Shown: one piece after another, positions 7,436 to 16,257 of the stretch
How positions within the stretch are numbered: position 1 is the first letter of the stretch
How the letters are laid out: each line of letters opens with the position of its first letter
NCBI RefSeq assembly: GCF_030813435.1
Contig: NZ_JAUSUG010000036.1
Coordinates: forward strand, 1 to 38,247
Origin: Evansella vedderi
GTDB lineage: Bacteria > Bacillota > Bacilli > Bacillales > Salisediminibacteriaceae
Length of the DNA stretch: 38,247 bases
Direction: 5' to 3'
The notes under the pieces: model-generated
Told to the model about the DNA's origin: nothing
Databases searched by the model: none
The model's input: only the letters and a program-made list of their open reading frames with translations
Position numbers and translations under genes: made by a program

Positions 7436-7464
7436 GCTTTGGTGCAACGTGCCAAAGCATTTTT
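7436..7464 (+). terminator. Terminator after fin
   Basis: A 7-bp stem (7436-7442 with 7452-7458, loop 7443-7451) is followed by five Ts at 7460-7464. Confidence 0.7.
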
Positions 7465-7467
7465 CTG

Positions 7468-7496
7468 CTGATAGAAAAAGCAAAGAATTTTATACT
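7468..7496 (+). promoter_or_regulatory. Candidate sigma-A promoter of mfd
   Basis: CTGATA (7468-7473), 17 bp and TATACT (7491-7496) lie between the fin terminator and mfd. The -35 is weak (4 of 6). Confidence 0.35.
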
Positions 7497-7543
7497 AGCT
7501 AATTATTTATATATTTAATTAGATTTATAGAGGGGGGAAAGCC

Positions 7544-10500
7544 ATGAAAGGGTATATAGAGACAATCAAACGTGGGGATGATACAGCAAGCATAATCGAA
7601 GGAATTGAAGCAAATTTATCAGAGCAAATGATTTCAGGCTTAGCAGGATCAGCTAGGTCACTTTTGCTTGCCTCCATATTTGATCTAACAAGACGTTCAC
7701 AACTAGTAATTACCCATAACCTTTTTCAAGCGCAAAAGCTTTATGATGACTTAGTTTCACTTACCGGTGAAGATAATGTATTTTTATATCCTGTTAATGA
7801 ACTTATTGCTGCAGAAATTGCTGTAGCTAGTCCTGAAATGAGAGGACAACGTATAGAAGCTCTAAATCGTCTGGCATCCAATAAGGAGGCGATTATTATT
7901 TCGCCAATGGCGGGTGTACGGCGACTCCTTCCACCTGTCGACCTATGGAAGAATTGCCAATTGAACTTCGAATTAGGGAAAGACATTGAGTTGGAGGCAA
8001 CATTTAATCAACTTGTTTCCATGGGGTTTCAAAGGGTGGAGATGGTAGCCACTCCAGGTCATTTCAGTGTCCGTGGGGGAATTATTGATATTTACCCATT
8101 GACAGAAGAAAATCCGATACGTATTGAGCTTTTTGATACAGAAGTAGATTCTATAAGATTTTTTGATGTGGAAACACAGAGATCCGTATCTAAGGTCAAT
8201 AGGATTAAAATAGGCCCTGCTAAAGAAGTGTTATTATATAAAGAACACTTTCAACAAGGGTCAGAAAAATTGGAAAAGGCTTTATCCAAAAGTCTATCAT
8301 CTATGAAGGATGCTTCCACAAAAGAAAAAATGGCCCAACAGGTTGGGCAGGAAATAGATTGGTTAAAGCAGTACACTGCATTCGATTCTATGTATAAATA
8401 CATGTCTCTATTCTATGAAAAGCGCTATACATTACTAGACTATATGCCTGATAATGGGGTTCTTTTCATTGATGAGGTTAGCCGTGTACAGGAGATGGCT
8501 AAAAGCCTAGAGAAGGAAGAAGGGGAATGGCATACATCCATGCTTTCCCAAGGGGCGACAGTTTCTAATATTGAGCTATCCAAAGGCTGGGACGATCTTA
8601 TTCAAGAGACATCACGTCCAAAGCTTTATTTAAGTTTGTTTCTAAGACATGTACCGTCCACTAGTCCGAAAAATATTGTAAATATTCAAAGTAAGACGAT
8701 GCAAAACTTCCATGGACAATTACATCTCCTTAAAAGTGAGGTGGACAGATGGAAGGAAGCAAATTACTCTATTACTTTCTTATGTGCTGACGAAGATAGG
8801 GCTGAACGTATGAAAAAAGTCCTCTCAGATTATCAAATCGAAGCTTCTGTTGTAAAAGAGGAAGATCTGCCGGTACCAGGGAAGGCTCAAATCGTTACGG
8901 GGCTTCTAATGTCTGGATTTGAATTACCAATGCAGCGAATGATTTTGATAACGGAGGAAGAGGTTTTTACAAAGAAGTCGAAAAAACCAAAACGAAGGCA
9001 AAAGCTTTCTAACGCGGAAAGGATTAAAAACTACTCTGAACTTAGTATCGGTGATTGGGTTGTGCACGTAAATCACGGAATTGGAAAATACTTAGGAATT
9101 GAAACTCTCGAGGTTGCAGGAATCCATAAGGATTATATGCATATTTCCTATGCCGGGAATGACAAGCTTTATGTTCCTGTTGAACAAATTGATCAAGTCC
9201 AGAAATATGTAGGATCAGAAGAAAAGGAACCGAAACTTTATGCACTAGGTGGTAACGAGTGGAAGAAGGTTACGAAGAAGGTTCGCTCCTCTGTACAAGA
9301 TATTGCTGATGATCTAATAAAGCTATATGCAGAAAGGGAAGCAAGCCAAGGCTACGCATTCTCAAAGGATGGCCCAGAGCAGCGTGAGTTTGAATCTTCA
9401 TTTCCTTATCAAGAAACAGAAGATCAATTGCGGGCTATTGAGGAAATTAAAAAGGATATGGAAAGGGACCGCCCAATGGATCGCTTACTCTGCGGCGATG
9501 TTGGTTACGGTAAAACAGAAGTGGCATTAAGAGCTGCATTTAAGGCGATTATGGATGGAAAACAGGTGGCTTTTCTTGTTCCAACAACCATTTTAGCACA
9601 GCAGCACTATGAAACTATTCGAGAACGATTTCAAGATTTTCCTATTAATATGGGCTTATTGAATAGGTTCCGTTCACGAAAAATACAGCAGCAAACGATC
9701 GAAGGGTTAAAGAAGGGATCCATTGACATTGTAGTTGGTACGCACCGGTTATTATCCAAGGATATTAAGTTTAAGGATATTGGATTACTAATCGTTGACG
9801 AGGAGCAGCGTTTTGGTGTAACCCACAAGGAAAAAATAAAGAAATTGAAGGCCAATATTGATGTTCTAACATTAACGGCTACACCAATTCCTAGAACTCT
9901 GCATATGTCTATGCTAGGAGTTAGGGATTTATCTGTCATCGAAACGCCGCCAGAAAATCGCTTCCCAGTCCAAACCTATGTGGTTGAATACAACGAGTCG
10001 CTAGTAAGGGAGGCCATTGAAAGGGAAATGGCAAGGGGAGGACAAACCTTCTACCTCCATAACCGTGTAGAGGATATTGAAACGATAGCAGACAAACTTT
10101 CCATGCTGGTTCCTGATGCCACAATTCGATTTGCCCATGGACGTATGACAGAGGCAGAACTTGAAGCTGTTATGCTGGATTTCCTTGAAGGGAATACGGA
10201 TGTACTTGTAACAACTACTATTATTGAAACGGGTGTAGATATACCGAATGTAAATACGTTAATTATTAATAATGCTGATAAAATGGGGCTTTCTCAATTG
10301 TATCAACTAAGGGGAAGGGTTGGCCGGTCAAATCGTGTTGCTTATGCCTATTTTACACACCAACGAGATAAAATTTTGACAGAAGTAGCGGAAAAGCGAC
10401 TTCAATCTATTAAGGAGTTTACAGAGCTTGGTTCAGGCTTTAAAATTGCCATGCGTGATTTGTCCATTCGCGGAGCGGGTAATTTGTTAGGAGCAGAACA

Positions 10501-11104
10501 GCATGGCTTTATTGCATCTGTAGGATTTGACTTCTACTCACAAATGTTGAAAGAAGCAATTGATGAAAGAAAACGAGGTGTTCCGACTGCGGAAGAGAAA
10601 AAGGAAACAAAGGATATGGAATTCGATATACAAGTGGACGCCTACATTCCGGAAACATATATCCCAGATTCAAAACAGAAGATAGATATGTACAAACATT
10701 TTAAAGCTGTTGATAGCTATGATGACATATTGGAGCTGGAAGGGGAAATGATCGATCGCTTCGGTGATTATCCTAAAGAGGTTGGATTCCTGCTACAGGT
10801 ATCCAAAATTAAGCAGTTAGCAAAACAAGAGAAGATAGACTCGATTGTTGAAAAAAACAAGGAATGTAAGGTTATATTGAGTGAGGAAACCACTAACGCT
10901 ATTGATGGTTCTAAACTATTTTCCCTCGTTAACCGTCTGTCCAATAAGCTGAACTTATCCATGACTGGAAAACAGATTACCATTCATTTAAAAAGAAAAA
11001 CTTTCTCAGATGGTGAATATTTATCATTATTGGAGGATGTGCTCTCAAGACTAGATGAGGTTCAAAAGGAAAGTGCAGCTGAAAGGAATAAAGCTTCTAT
11101 CTAA
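7544..11104 (+). CDS. mfd: Transcription-repair coupling factor Mfd
   Basis: Mfd is an ATP-driven DNA translocase that removes RNA polymerase stalled at lesions and recruits UvrA. Its 1186 residues cover the full family length. The N-terminal UvrB-like region has GGIIDIYPL. The RNA-polymerase-interacting region begins about residue 495 with GDWVVHVNHGIGKYLGI. The RecG-like motor has Walker A GDVGYGKTEVAL at about residue 651, the DEEQ box LLIVDEEQRFGV at about 752, LTATPIPRTLHMSM, and QLRGRVGRSNRVAYAYF. A C-terminal TRCF domain has YIPETYIPDSKQKIDMYKHF. The ribosome binding site is a strong ggggggaaag. A 13-bp-stem terminator follows. Confidence 0.97.
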   Translation: MKGYIETIKRGDDTASIIEGIEANLSEQMISGLAGSARSLLLASIFDLTRRSQLVITHNLFQAQKLYDDLVSLTGEDNVFLYPVNELIAAEIAVASPEMRGQRIEALNRLASNKEAIIISPMAGVRRLLPPVDLWKNCQLNFELGKDIELEATFNQLVSMGFQRVEMVATPGHFSVRGGIIDIYPLTEENPIRIELFDTEVDSIRFFDVETQRSVSKVNRIKIGPAKEVLLYKEHFQQGSEKLEKALSKSLSSMKDASTKEKMAQQVGQEIDWLKQYTAFDSMYKYMSLFYEKRYTLLDYMPDNGVLFIDEVSRVQEMAKSLEKEEGEWHTSMLSQGATVSNIELSKGWDDLIQETSRPKLYLSLFLRHVPSTSPKNIVNIQSKTMQNFHGQLHLLKSEVDRWKEANYSITFLCADEDRAERMKKVLSDYQIEASVVKEEDLPVPGKAQIVTGLLMSGFELPMQRMILITEEEVFTKKSKKPKRRQKLSNAERIKNYSELSIGDWVVHVNHGIGKYLGIETLEVAGIHKDYMHISYAGNDKLYVPVEQIDQVQKYVGSEEKEPKLYALGGNEWKKVTKKVRSSVQDIADDLIKLYAEREASQGYAFSKDGPEQREFESSFPYQETEDQLRAIEEIKKDMERDRPMDRLLCGDVGYGKTEVALRAAFKAIMDGKQVAFLVPTTILAQQHYETIRERFQDFPINMGLLNRFRSRKIQQQTIEGLKKGSIDIVVGTHRLLSKDIKFKDIGLLIVDEEQRFGVTHKEKIKKLKANIDVLTLTATPIPRTLHMSMLGVRDLSVIETPPENRFPVQTYVVEYNESLVREAIEREMARGGQTFYLHNRVEDIETIADKLSMLVPDATIRFAHGRMTEAELEAVMLDFLEGNTDVLVTTTIIETGVDIPNVNTLIINNADKMGLSQLYQLRGRVGRSNRVAYAYFTHQRDKILTEVAEKRLQSIKEFTELGSGFKIAMRDLSIRGAGNLLGAEQHGFIASVGFDFYSQMLKEAIDERKRGVPTAEEKKETKDMEFDIQVDAYIPETYIPDSKQKIDMYKHFKAVDSYDDILELEGEMIDRFGDYPKEVGFLLQVSKIKQLAKQEKIDSIVEKNKECKVILSEETTNAIDGSKLFSLVNRLSNKLNLSMTGKQITIHLKRKTFSDGEYLSLLEDVLSRLDEVQKESAAERNKASI

Positions 11105-11117
11105 CTAAAATTTCGAG

Positions 11118-11159
11118 GTGTGATAAATGGATGGATAAGACCATTTATCACACTTTTTT
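11118..11159 (+). terminator. Strong terminator after mfd
   Basis: A perfect 13-bp stem (11118-11130 with 11141-11153, 10-nt loop) is followed by six Ts (11154-11159). Confidence 0.92.
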
Positions 11160-11166
11160 ACTGTTT

Positions 11167-11245
11167 ACACCAGGAAATTATATTTTTATAAATGTGGATA
11201 ACTGTGGCTGAATAGTCGTCTAGCTTCAGCACCTACTCGCTCGAG
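11167..11245 (+). repeat. Intergenic repeat copy between mfd and spoVT
   Basis: Positions 11167-11230 match 75-140 at roughly nine of ten bases, including acaccaggaaattatat, the DnaA-box-like tgtggataa (11193-11201) and gtctagcttca. The copy stops soon after gcacctactcgctcgag, so it is the left module alone. The rest of this 345-bp gap holds the spoVT promoter and no other evident feature. Confidence 0.7.
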
Positions 11246-11337
11246 GGAAAAAGGATAAGAGTTCTTTGGTATGAAAGGGTTTACAACATTTCCAAGTAAA
11301 TAATTAGGAAACAAAACCAAATTTATTCAACAAATGG

Positions 11338-11367
11338 TGAATAGTTCTTTTTTTTCGTTTAATAATA
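11338..11367 (+). promoter_or_regulatory. Probable sigma-G promoter of spoVT
   Basis: TGAATA (11338-11343) is an exact sigma-G -35. After 17 bp AATAATA (11361-11367) matches CATACTA at 5 of 7. spoVT of B. subtilis is transcribed by sigma-G. Confidence 0.5.
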
Positions 11368-11449
11368 AAGACAGATTCAGCTAACAAAGTTCAATACTTG
11401 CAAGCAAGCATCGACGTGACTACAACAAGGAAAGTGAGGCAACGTGAGT

Positions 11450-11989
11450 ATGAAAGCAACTGGAATTGTTCGACGCATTGATGATTTAGGACGTGTGGTA
11501 ATACCAAAAGAAATTCGCCGTACATTACGAATTCGTGAAGGAGATCCTTTAGAAATTTTTGTGGATCGAGATGGGGAAGTAATATTAAAGAAGTATTCCC
11601 CAATTTCTGAACTTGGTGATTTTGCAAAAGAGTACGCAGAAGCATTATACGACAGCTTGAATCATGTTGTATTAATCGCAGACCGTGATTCTTATATTGC
11701 GGTAGCTGGTGGATCTAAGAAAGAATATCAAAATAAAGGTATTGGTGAACTAGTAGAAACAGCGATGAGTGACCGAAAGACCATGCTTGAGTCTCAAGCA
11801 GGGGAATATCAATTAGCCGGAGAAGGAAAAGACCAAGTAAATGGTTACTGTATTGCTCCAATTATTGCAAATGGCGACCCTATTGGAGCAGTAACCCTTA
11901 TTGCTAAGGATTCAAATGGCATGGGAGATGTTGAGAAAAAGCTTGCAGAAACTGCAGCTGGATTTTTAGCACGCCAAATGGAACAATAA
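11450..11989 (+). CDS. spoVT: Stage V sporulation transcription regulator SpoVT
   Basis: SpoVT is an AbrB-family regulator that tunes sigma-G-dependent genes in the forespore, affecting spore germination and coat properties. The N-terminal swapped-hairpin DNA-binding domain (about residues 1-50: MKATGIVRRIDDLGRVVIPK, then EIRRTLRIREGDPLEIFVD) is almost identical to B. subtilis. The C-terminal GAF-like domain (about 56-179) is more diverged but ends in the conserved AAGFLARQMEQ. ATG 11450 (179 residues) matches the family start. GTG 11444 is in frame and possible, with gtgagg at 11434-11439 serving either. A terminator follows. Confidence 0.95.
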   Translation: MKATGIVRRIDDLGRVVIPKEIRRTLRIREGDPLEIFVDRDGEVILKKYSPISELGDFAKEYAEALYDSLNHVVLIADRDSYIAVAGGSKKEYQNKGIGELVETAMSDRKTMLESQAGEYQLAGEGKDQVNGYCIAPIIANGDPIGAVTLIAKDSNGMGDVEKKLAETAAGFLARQMEQ

Positions 11990-12014
11990 AGATCTTCTAA
12001 TAAGAATTTAACCT

Positions 12015-12041
12015 GAAGAGAGCTGAGGCTCTCTTCTTTTT
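12015..12041 (+). terminator. Terminator after spoVT
   Basis: A perfect 9-bp stem (12015-12023 with 12028-12036, loop tgag) is followed by five Ts. Confidence 0.88.
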
Positions 12042-12082
12042 ATATTGTTCATTCGCATAGGCTTTTTTTATAGCTAGAAGTA

Positions 12083-12147
12083 GTGAAAGGTGGCGACTCC
12101 AGCATTGCCCACGGAACCAGGACGGTGACATTACGCCTGAAACGGAT
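12083..12147 (-). repeat. Intergenic repeat copy between spoVT and yabM
   Basis: Read on the minus strand, 12104-12137 matches 15712-15745 at 31 of 34 bases (ggcgtaatgtcac, gtcctggttccg, gggcaa). 12089-12104 matches 15795-15810 (tgctggagtcg). The roughly 50 bp that separate these two blocks in the 15.7-kb copy are missing here, so this is an internally deleted copy. Confidence 0.7.
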
Positions 12148-12163
12148 TCGAGTAATCCCCATA

Positions 12164-12172
12164 TGCTATAAT
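12164..12172 (+). promoter_or_regulatory. Extended -10 promoter candidate for yabM
   Basis: TGC followed by TATAAT (12167-12172) is an exact extended -10 element about 30 bp before the yabM start codon. No good -35 is seen at the usual distance. Confidence 0.4.
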
Positions 12173-12203
12173 AAGCATACTTTATTATACAGGAGAGGTA
12201 AAT

Positions 12204-13811
12204 GTGAAGGAACCAGGTCAAGCTTCATCTCAATGGGTAAAGGGAGCAATATATTTATCTTTAGCTGCCTTATTTGTAAAAGCATTGAGTGCTTTATATA
12301 AAATACCATATCAAAACCTTACGGGAGATGTGGGGTATTATGTTTACCAACAAGTTTATCCTATTTATGGTGTCGCATTTGTTTTAGGTACATACGGATT
12401 CCCCTTAGTCATATCGAAAATGCTTGTAGACGCATTAAGAGAAACAAAGGAGAAACAATCTCATCTGCTTCTTTTTCTTTTTTTCAGTATTTTTCTATTA
12501 AATGCTATTATAGGGACTATCCTTATTTTGTTTGCAGGGTCTATTGCCCAGCTAATGGGAGATAGTGAATTAACTTTAGCCATTCGTTGGTTAGGGGCTC
12601 CTTTTTTTATTATTGCCTTTCTATCGGTTGGTAGAGGTTACTTTCAAAGTAGAGGGAATATGGCTCCAACAGCGGTTTCACAGGTTATGGAGCAAACAAT
12701 TCGTGTTGCTGCCATTTTAATAGTGGCTATTTGGACGATGCGAGCGGGTAATAATCCATATTTAGCAGGAACCTCCGCTGGAATTGGCTCCCTTATAGGT
12801 GGAATTACTGGGGTAATCGTAATGATTTATTTTTTGAAAAGGGACAAACGGTTTAGTGAAGTTATCCATTGGCCAAGCTCTGAAATATCCATTAATTGGG
12901 TGCGACAACTAAAAACATTGATTGTATCAAGCTTCCTTGTTTCCGTAAGTGCGATGGCCCTTATTATTTTTCAATTAATAGACTCCTTTACTGTCTATCG
13001 ACAGTTGGTTTTTTCAGGTTGGGAAGTGGAAATTGCAGCTGCTTTAAAAGGAATTTATGACCGTGGGTGGCCGATGGTACAATTAGGGGCGGTAGTCACA
13101 ACTGTTTTCTCTTACGGAATGCTCCCTTATATTACACAGGCATTTAATCAAAGGAATACAGAAAGGCTTCAGAGGTACGTAACTCAATCCGTGAAGGTAT
13201 GTATTGTATTTGGAGGGGCAGCAAGCCTAGGTTTAATGGTTATTTTACCAAACCTTAACCCAATGCTTTTTACAGATAAACAGGGAACTGAAGCACTTCA
13301 GATACTATCCTTGACTGTTTTTTTTGGAGCTCTTTTTATGACTATAGCAGCATTGTTTCATGCTGTAGGAAAAGCTATTATTGCAGCTAAAATTCTAATG
13401 GCAGGTCTTTTACTTAAAATTCTAGGAAATAGTATAGCTATACCTTTTTTGGGAATTGAAGGAGCAGCTATTTCTACCGTTATAAGCTTTGTTTTTTTAG
13501 CTTACTTATCCTATTATTTTTTAAAGAGAGAGTCTTTTATAGAAAAATTAGGGAAGTCATTTTGGCTCAAGTGGGCCATTTCTCTACTTGGGATGGCGTT
13601 AGTCGTCTGGCTGTATCAAAAGGGAACAATGGTTATAATGCAATTATTTTGGTTAGATCGACTTTATCATTGTTTTGTTGCGATAAGTTCTGCTTTGCTA
13701 GGGGCTATGAGTTATCTTTTATTTTTATGGAAATGGAAAGTCTTTACCCGTGAGGAATGGGAGAGTCTACCAAAGATTTCTAAATTTTTTCCTTATGGCA
13801 GCAAAAAATGA
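12204..13811 (+). CDS. yabM: YabM, polysaccharide biosynthesis / MurJ-like lipid flippase family membrane protein
   Basis: This 535-residue protein is hydrophobic throughout, with about 12 to 14 predicted membrane helices. It begins with the family pattern WVKGAIYLSLAALFVKALSA and YKIPYQNLTGDVGYYVYQ. It belongs to the MVF/Wzx family that includes SpoVB, YtgP and YabM, proteins proposed to flip lipid-linked saccharides across the cytoplasmic membrane. Its substrate in Bacillus is not established. The GTG start follows aggagaggt; an overlapping ATG two bases earlier runs straight into a stop. yabN begins 13 bp after it, so yabM-yabN-rqcP form one unit. Confidence 0.9.
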   Translation: MKEPGQASSQWVKGAIYLSLAALFVKALSALYKIPYQNLTGDVGYYVYQQVYPIYGVAFVLGTYGFPLVISKMLVDALRETKEKQSHLLLFLFFSIFLLNAIIGTILILFAGSIAQLMGDSELTLAIRWLGAPFFIIAFLSVGRGYFQSRGNMAPTAVSQVMEQTIRVAAILIVAIWTMRAGNNPYLAGTSAGIGSLIGGITGVIVMIYFLKRDKRFSEVIHWPSSEISINWVRQLKTLIVSSFLVSVSAMALIIFQLIDSFTVYRQLVFSGWEVEIAAALKGIYDRGWPMVQLGAVVTTVFSYGMLPYITQAFNQRNTERLQRYVTQSVKVCIVFGGAASLGLMVILPNLNPMLFTDKQGTEALQILSLTVFFGALFMTIAALFHAVGKAIIAAKILMAGLLLKILGNSIAIPFLGIEGAAISTVISFVFLAYLSYYFLKRESFIEKLGKSFWLKWAISLLGMALVVWLYQKGTMVIMQLFWLDRLYHCFVAISSALLGAMSYLLFLWKWKVFTREEWESLPKISKFFPYGSKK

Positions 13812-13824
13812 AAGGGAGTGAAGA

Positions 13825-15291
13825 ATGATGAAAAGGGATATAACGGTTATTGGTCTAGGGGCGGGAGATTTAGAGCAATTGCCCTTAGGAATATATAAAA
13901 TGTTAAAGGGAACAGATAAAATTTTTACGAGAACAGAGGAACACCCGGTAATTCATGAGTTGAAAGGGGAAGGGGTAGCGTTTATTGGTTTTGATTCCAT
14001 CTACGAGGCCCATGATCAATTTGCCGAAGTGTATGAAGACATCTGCAGCAAACTCCTATTAGAGGCGGAGAAGGGCCATGTATATTATGCAGTTCCAGGT
14101 CATCCCCTTGTGGCAGAATCAACGGTTCAGCTTCTTTTAGAAAAGCAAAGGAAAGAGGAAATAAATTTACATATTATTGGGGGGCAAAGTTTCCTGGACC
14201 CAATGTTTACAGCCCTTCACATAGATCCTATTGATGGATTTCAATTATTAGATGGGACGAGTTTACAACGGGATGCCATTGAAATAAGGCACCATGTTAT
14301 TATTGCTCAAGTGTATGATAGCTTTATCGCTTCTGAAGTGAAATTAACTTTAATGGAGAAGCTCCCAGACGATTATGAGGTGAAGGTAGTAACAGCTGCT
14401 GGAAGTAAAGAAGAATCGGTTGTAATAGTCCCGTTGTATGAATTGGACCGAGTAGCTTCGTTAAGTAATTTAACGGCGGTGTATGTTCCCCCTGTGACCG
14501 AAGAAAGGTTATTATACCGTGAATTCGCTAAATTACGTCAAGTTATTGCTAAGCTTCGAGGTCCTAACGGATGTCCTTGGGATAAGGAACAGACTCATGA
14601 GTCGTTAAAAAAATATTTAGTAGAGGAAGCCTATGAGGTCTTGGATGCCATTGATGATGGTGATGAGGAAAATTTAGCAGAAGAGTTAGGGGACGTTTTG
14701 TTACAAGTACTCCTTCATGCACAAATTGGAGAAGACGAAGGCATGTTCCAAATTGAGGATGTTATCGAAGCTTTGACTGAAAAAATGATTCGGCGTCACC
14801 CCCATGTTTTTGACAATGCAATTGCCAGTGATGCTGATAAAGTGGTTACCCAATGGGAGGCAATTAAAAAGCAAGAAAAAGGGAGTGAAAATGAATTTCA
14901 CTCCATTCTTGAAAGTATTCCATCTGCACTACCGAGTTTATTACAGGCATATAAAATTCAAAAGAAGGCAGCAAAGGTTGGATTTGACTGGAATGAAGAA
15001 GCACCTATGTGGATGAAGCTTCAAGAAGAAATTTCTGAATGGATTCAAGAGATAAAAGAAGGTAATGAGGAAGAAGCGGCGAAGGAATTAGGAGACATAT
15101 TATTTGTCATCGTAAATCTTGCTAGATTTCATGGTATTGACCCAGAAGAAGCTTTAAGACAAACGAATCGTAAATTTATCCGTCGCTTTTATTACATTGA
15201 GAAAAGCATTCATGGACAAGGAAAGAAACTAGAGGAACAGTCACTAGAAGATCTAGACGCCCTCTGGAATGAAGCGAAGGGGCAGGAATAG
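13825..15291 (+). CDS. yabN: YabN, tetrapyrrole methylase-like and MazG nucleotide pyrophosphohydrolase fusion
   Basis: This 488-residue protein has two parts. Residues about 1-215 form a SAM-dependent tetrapyrrole methylase-type domain, starting with ITVIGLGAGDLEQL and containing YYAVPGHPLVAESTVQLLL. Residues about 235-488 form MazG repeats, with RGPNGCPWDKEQTHESLKK, VEEAYEVLDAIDDG and EELGDVLLQVLLHAQIGEDE, then a second KELGDILFVIVNLARFHG. MazG domains hydrolyse non-canonical NTPs to NMP and pyrophosphate, cleaning the nucleotide pool; the role of the methylase part is not established. ATG codons at 13825 and 13828 share one binding site (agggagtg). The gene order yabM-yabN-yabO is conserved. 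Confidence 0.93.
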   Translation: MMKRDITVIGLGAGDLEQLPLGIYKMLKGTDKIFTRTEEHPVIHELKGEGVAFIGFDSIYEAHDQFAEVYEDICSKLLLEAEKGHVYYAVPGHPLVAESTVQLLLEKQRKEEINLHIIGGQSFLDPMFTALHIDPIDGFQLLDGTSLQRDAIEIRHHVIIAQVYDSFIASEVKLTLMEKLPDDYEVKVVTAAGSKEESVVIVPLYELDRVASLSNLTAVYVPPVTEERLLYREFAKLRQVIAKLRGPNGCPWDKEQTHESLKKYLVEEAYEVLDAIDDGDEENLAEELGDVLLQVLLHAQIGEDEGMFQIEDVIEALTEKMIRRHPHVFDNAIASDADKVVTQWEAIKKQEKGSENEFHSILESIPSALPSLLQAYKIQKKAAKVGFDWNEEAPMWMKLQEEISEWIQEIKEGNEEEAAKELGDILFVIVNLARFHGIDPEEALRQTNRKFIRRFYYIEKSIHGQGKKLEEQSLEDLDALWNEAKGQE

Positions 15292-15307
15292 AGAGGAGAA
15301 AAAAGGA

Positions 15308-15583
15308 ATGAGATTAGATAAATTTTTAAAGGTTTCCCGCATTATTAAGAGGCGGACAATGGCAAAAGAGGTTGCTGAACAGGGAAGAGTTCAAATTAAT
15401 GGACAAACGGCAAAAGCAGGAGCCAATGTAAAGGTTGGAGACGAAGTGGCCATTCAGTTTGGACAGAAGCATGTAACCTTTCGCATCAATCGGTTGGAAG
15501 ACTCCATAAGAAAAGAAGAGGCAGAAACGATGTACACCATCGTAAAAGAAGAAAGAATCAAAGAAGAAGGAATATTAGACTAA
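15308..15583 (+). CDS. rqcP: RqcP (YabO), S4-domain ribosome quality control factor
   Basis: This 91-residue basic protein is an S4 RNA-binding domain: MRLDKFLKVSRIIKRRTMAK, EVAEQGRVQINGQTAKAGANV, KVGDEVAIQFG. RqcP binds obstructed 50S-peptidyl-tRNA complexes and works with RqcH to add C-terminal alanine tails, marking stalled nascent chains for proteolysis. ATG 15308 follows gagaggag and gives the family N-terminus; an in-frame ATG at 15269 would overlap yabN. It closes the yabM-yabN-rqcP unit. pth and mfd nearby also act on stalled ribosomes or RNA polymerase. Confidence 0.93.
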   Translation: MRLDKFLKVSRIIKRRTMAKEVAEQGRVQINGQTAKAGANVKVGDEVAIQFGQKHVTFRINRLEDSIRKEEAETMYTIVKEERIKEEGILD

Positions 15584-15588
15584 CACTG

Positions 15589-15623
15589 CAGCTTTTGTAT
15601 CTTAAAGGCTGATTTAAAAGATT
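15589..15623 (+). terminator. Weak terminator-like hairpin after rqcP
   Basis: An 8-bp stem with one G-U pair (15589-15596 with 15604-15611) is followed, after a short A-rich linker, by T-rich sequence. Stability and spacing are marginal. Confidence 0.35.
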
Positions 15624-15659
15624 TTTATTTTTAGGAGAAAATATATTTTTACTTGGTTA

Positions 15660-15835
15660 CGCTTCAGGCGGACCAATTACGCCTAAAGGCAGCCCACGTC
15701 CTATGGGCAACGGCGTAATGTCACTGTCCTGGTTCCGCGGGCAACGCTTCAGCTTCCTCGGGCCATGACTCTTCCTCTGCTAGTATCGCTCCTGTGCTGG
15801 AGTCGTCGCCTTCCGCTTCACCAAGCTCTATAAAA
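15660..15835 (-). repeat. Longest intergenic repeat copy, between rqcP and yabP
   Basis: This gap of 365 bp has no gene. The block 15712-15810 shares its two ends with the copy at 12083-12147. It also contains, in reverse, parts of the 3040-3117 and 21105-21254 copies (cgcgggcaacgcttcagc, cttcctcgg, gtcgtcgccttccgct). At its left is a hairpin of about 44 bp: ATTACGCC (15676-15683) pairs with GGCGTAAT (15712-15719), and an inner stem GCCCA/TGGGC (15692-15696 with 15704-15708) nests inside it. It is oriented opposite to the copies at 3 kb, 18 kb and 21 kb. Confidence 0.75.
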
Positions 15836-15887
15836 AGAAATCTAGTATACGAAAAGATCCTTTTAAAAAACATTTTTTAAAGGCTTG

Positions 15888-15916
15888 TTCTATTCTAATT
15901 TCCCTGATCATACATA
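15888..15916 (+). promoter_or_regulatory. Probable sigma-E promoter of yabP
   Basis: TTCTATT (15888-15894), 14 bp and CATACATA (15909-15916) resemble the sigma-E consensus (kMATATT-N13/15-CATACAmT). yabP-yabQ of B. subtilis are mother-cell sigma-E genes. Confidence 0.5.
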
Positions 15917-15948
15917 TGTAGCAAAGTGTTTTGAGGAGGGAAAGGTGA

Positions 15949-16257
15949 ATGGAACATTCATATGGCTATACAGCAGGTGGACAAGGTAGAAAAACAATGG
16001 ATCACTCCATAACAATGCGGGGGAGAAAAACACTAGACATTACAGGTGTTAAACAGGTGGAAAGCTTTGATAATGAAGAATTTTTACTAGAGACCGTAAT
16101 GGGGTTCTTATCAATTCGCGGCCAGCATTTACAAATGAAAAATTTAGATGTAGATGAAGGAAATGTTTCAATTCAGGGACGAATTGATGATCTCGTCTAC
16201 TTAGATGAACAGCATACCGGAAAGTCTAAAGGCTTGTTCGGGAAGTTATTCAAGTGA
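15949..16257 (+). CDS. yabP: Sporulation protein YabP
   Basis: YabP is a 102-residue protein of the YabP/YqfC family, made in the mother cell during sporulation. Visible family features are the central HSITMRGRKTLDITGVKQV, SFDNEEFLLETVMGFLSIRG and GNVSIQGRIDDLVYLDE, and a basic C-terminus. Its exact biochemical role is not known; mutants in B. subtilis have mild effects. The start follows a gaggaggg site. yabQ starts inside its last codons (GTGA overlap at 16254-16257), implying translational coupling. Confidence 0.92.
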   Translation: MEHSYGYTAGGQGRKTMDHSITMRGRKTLDITGVKQVESFDNEEFLLETVMGFLSIRGQHLQMKNLDVDEGNVSIQGRIDDLVYLDEQHTGKSKGLFGKLFK

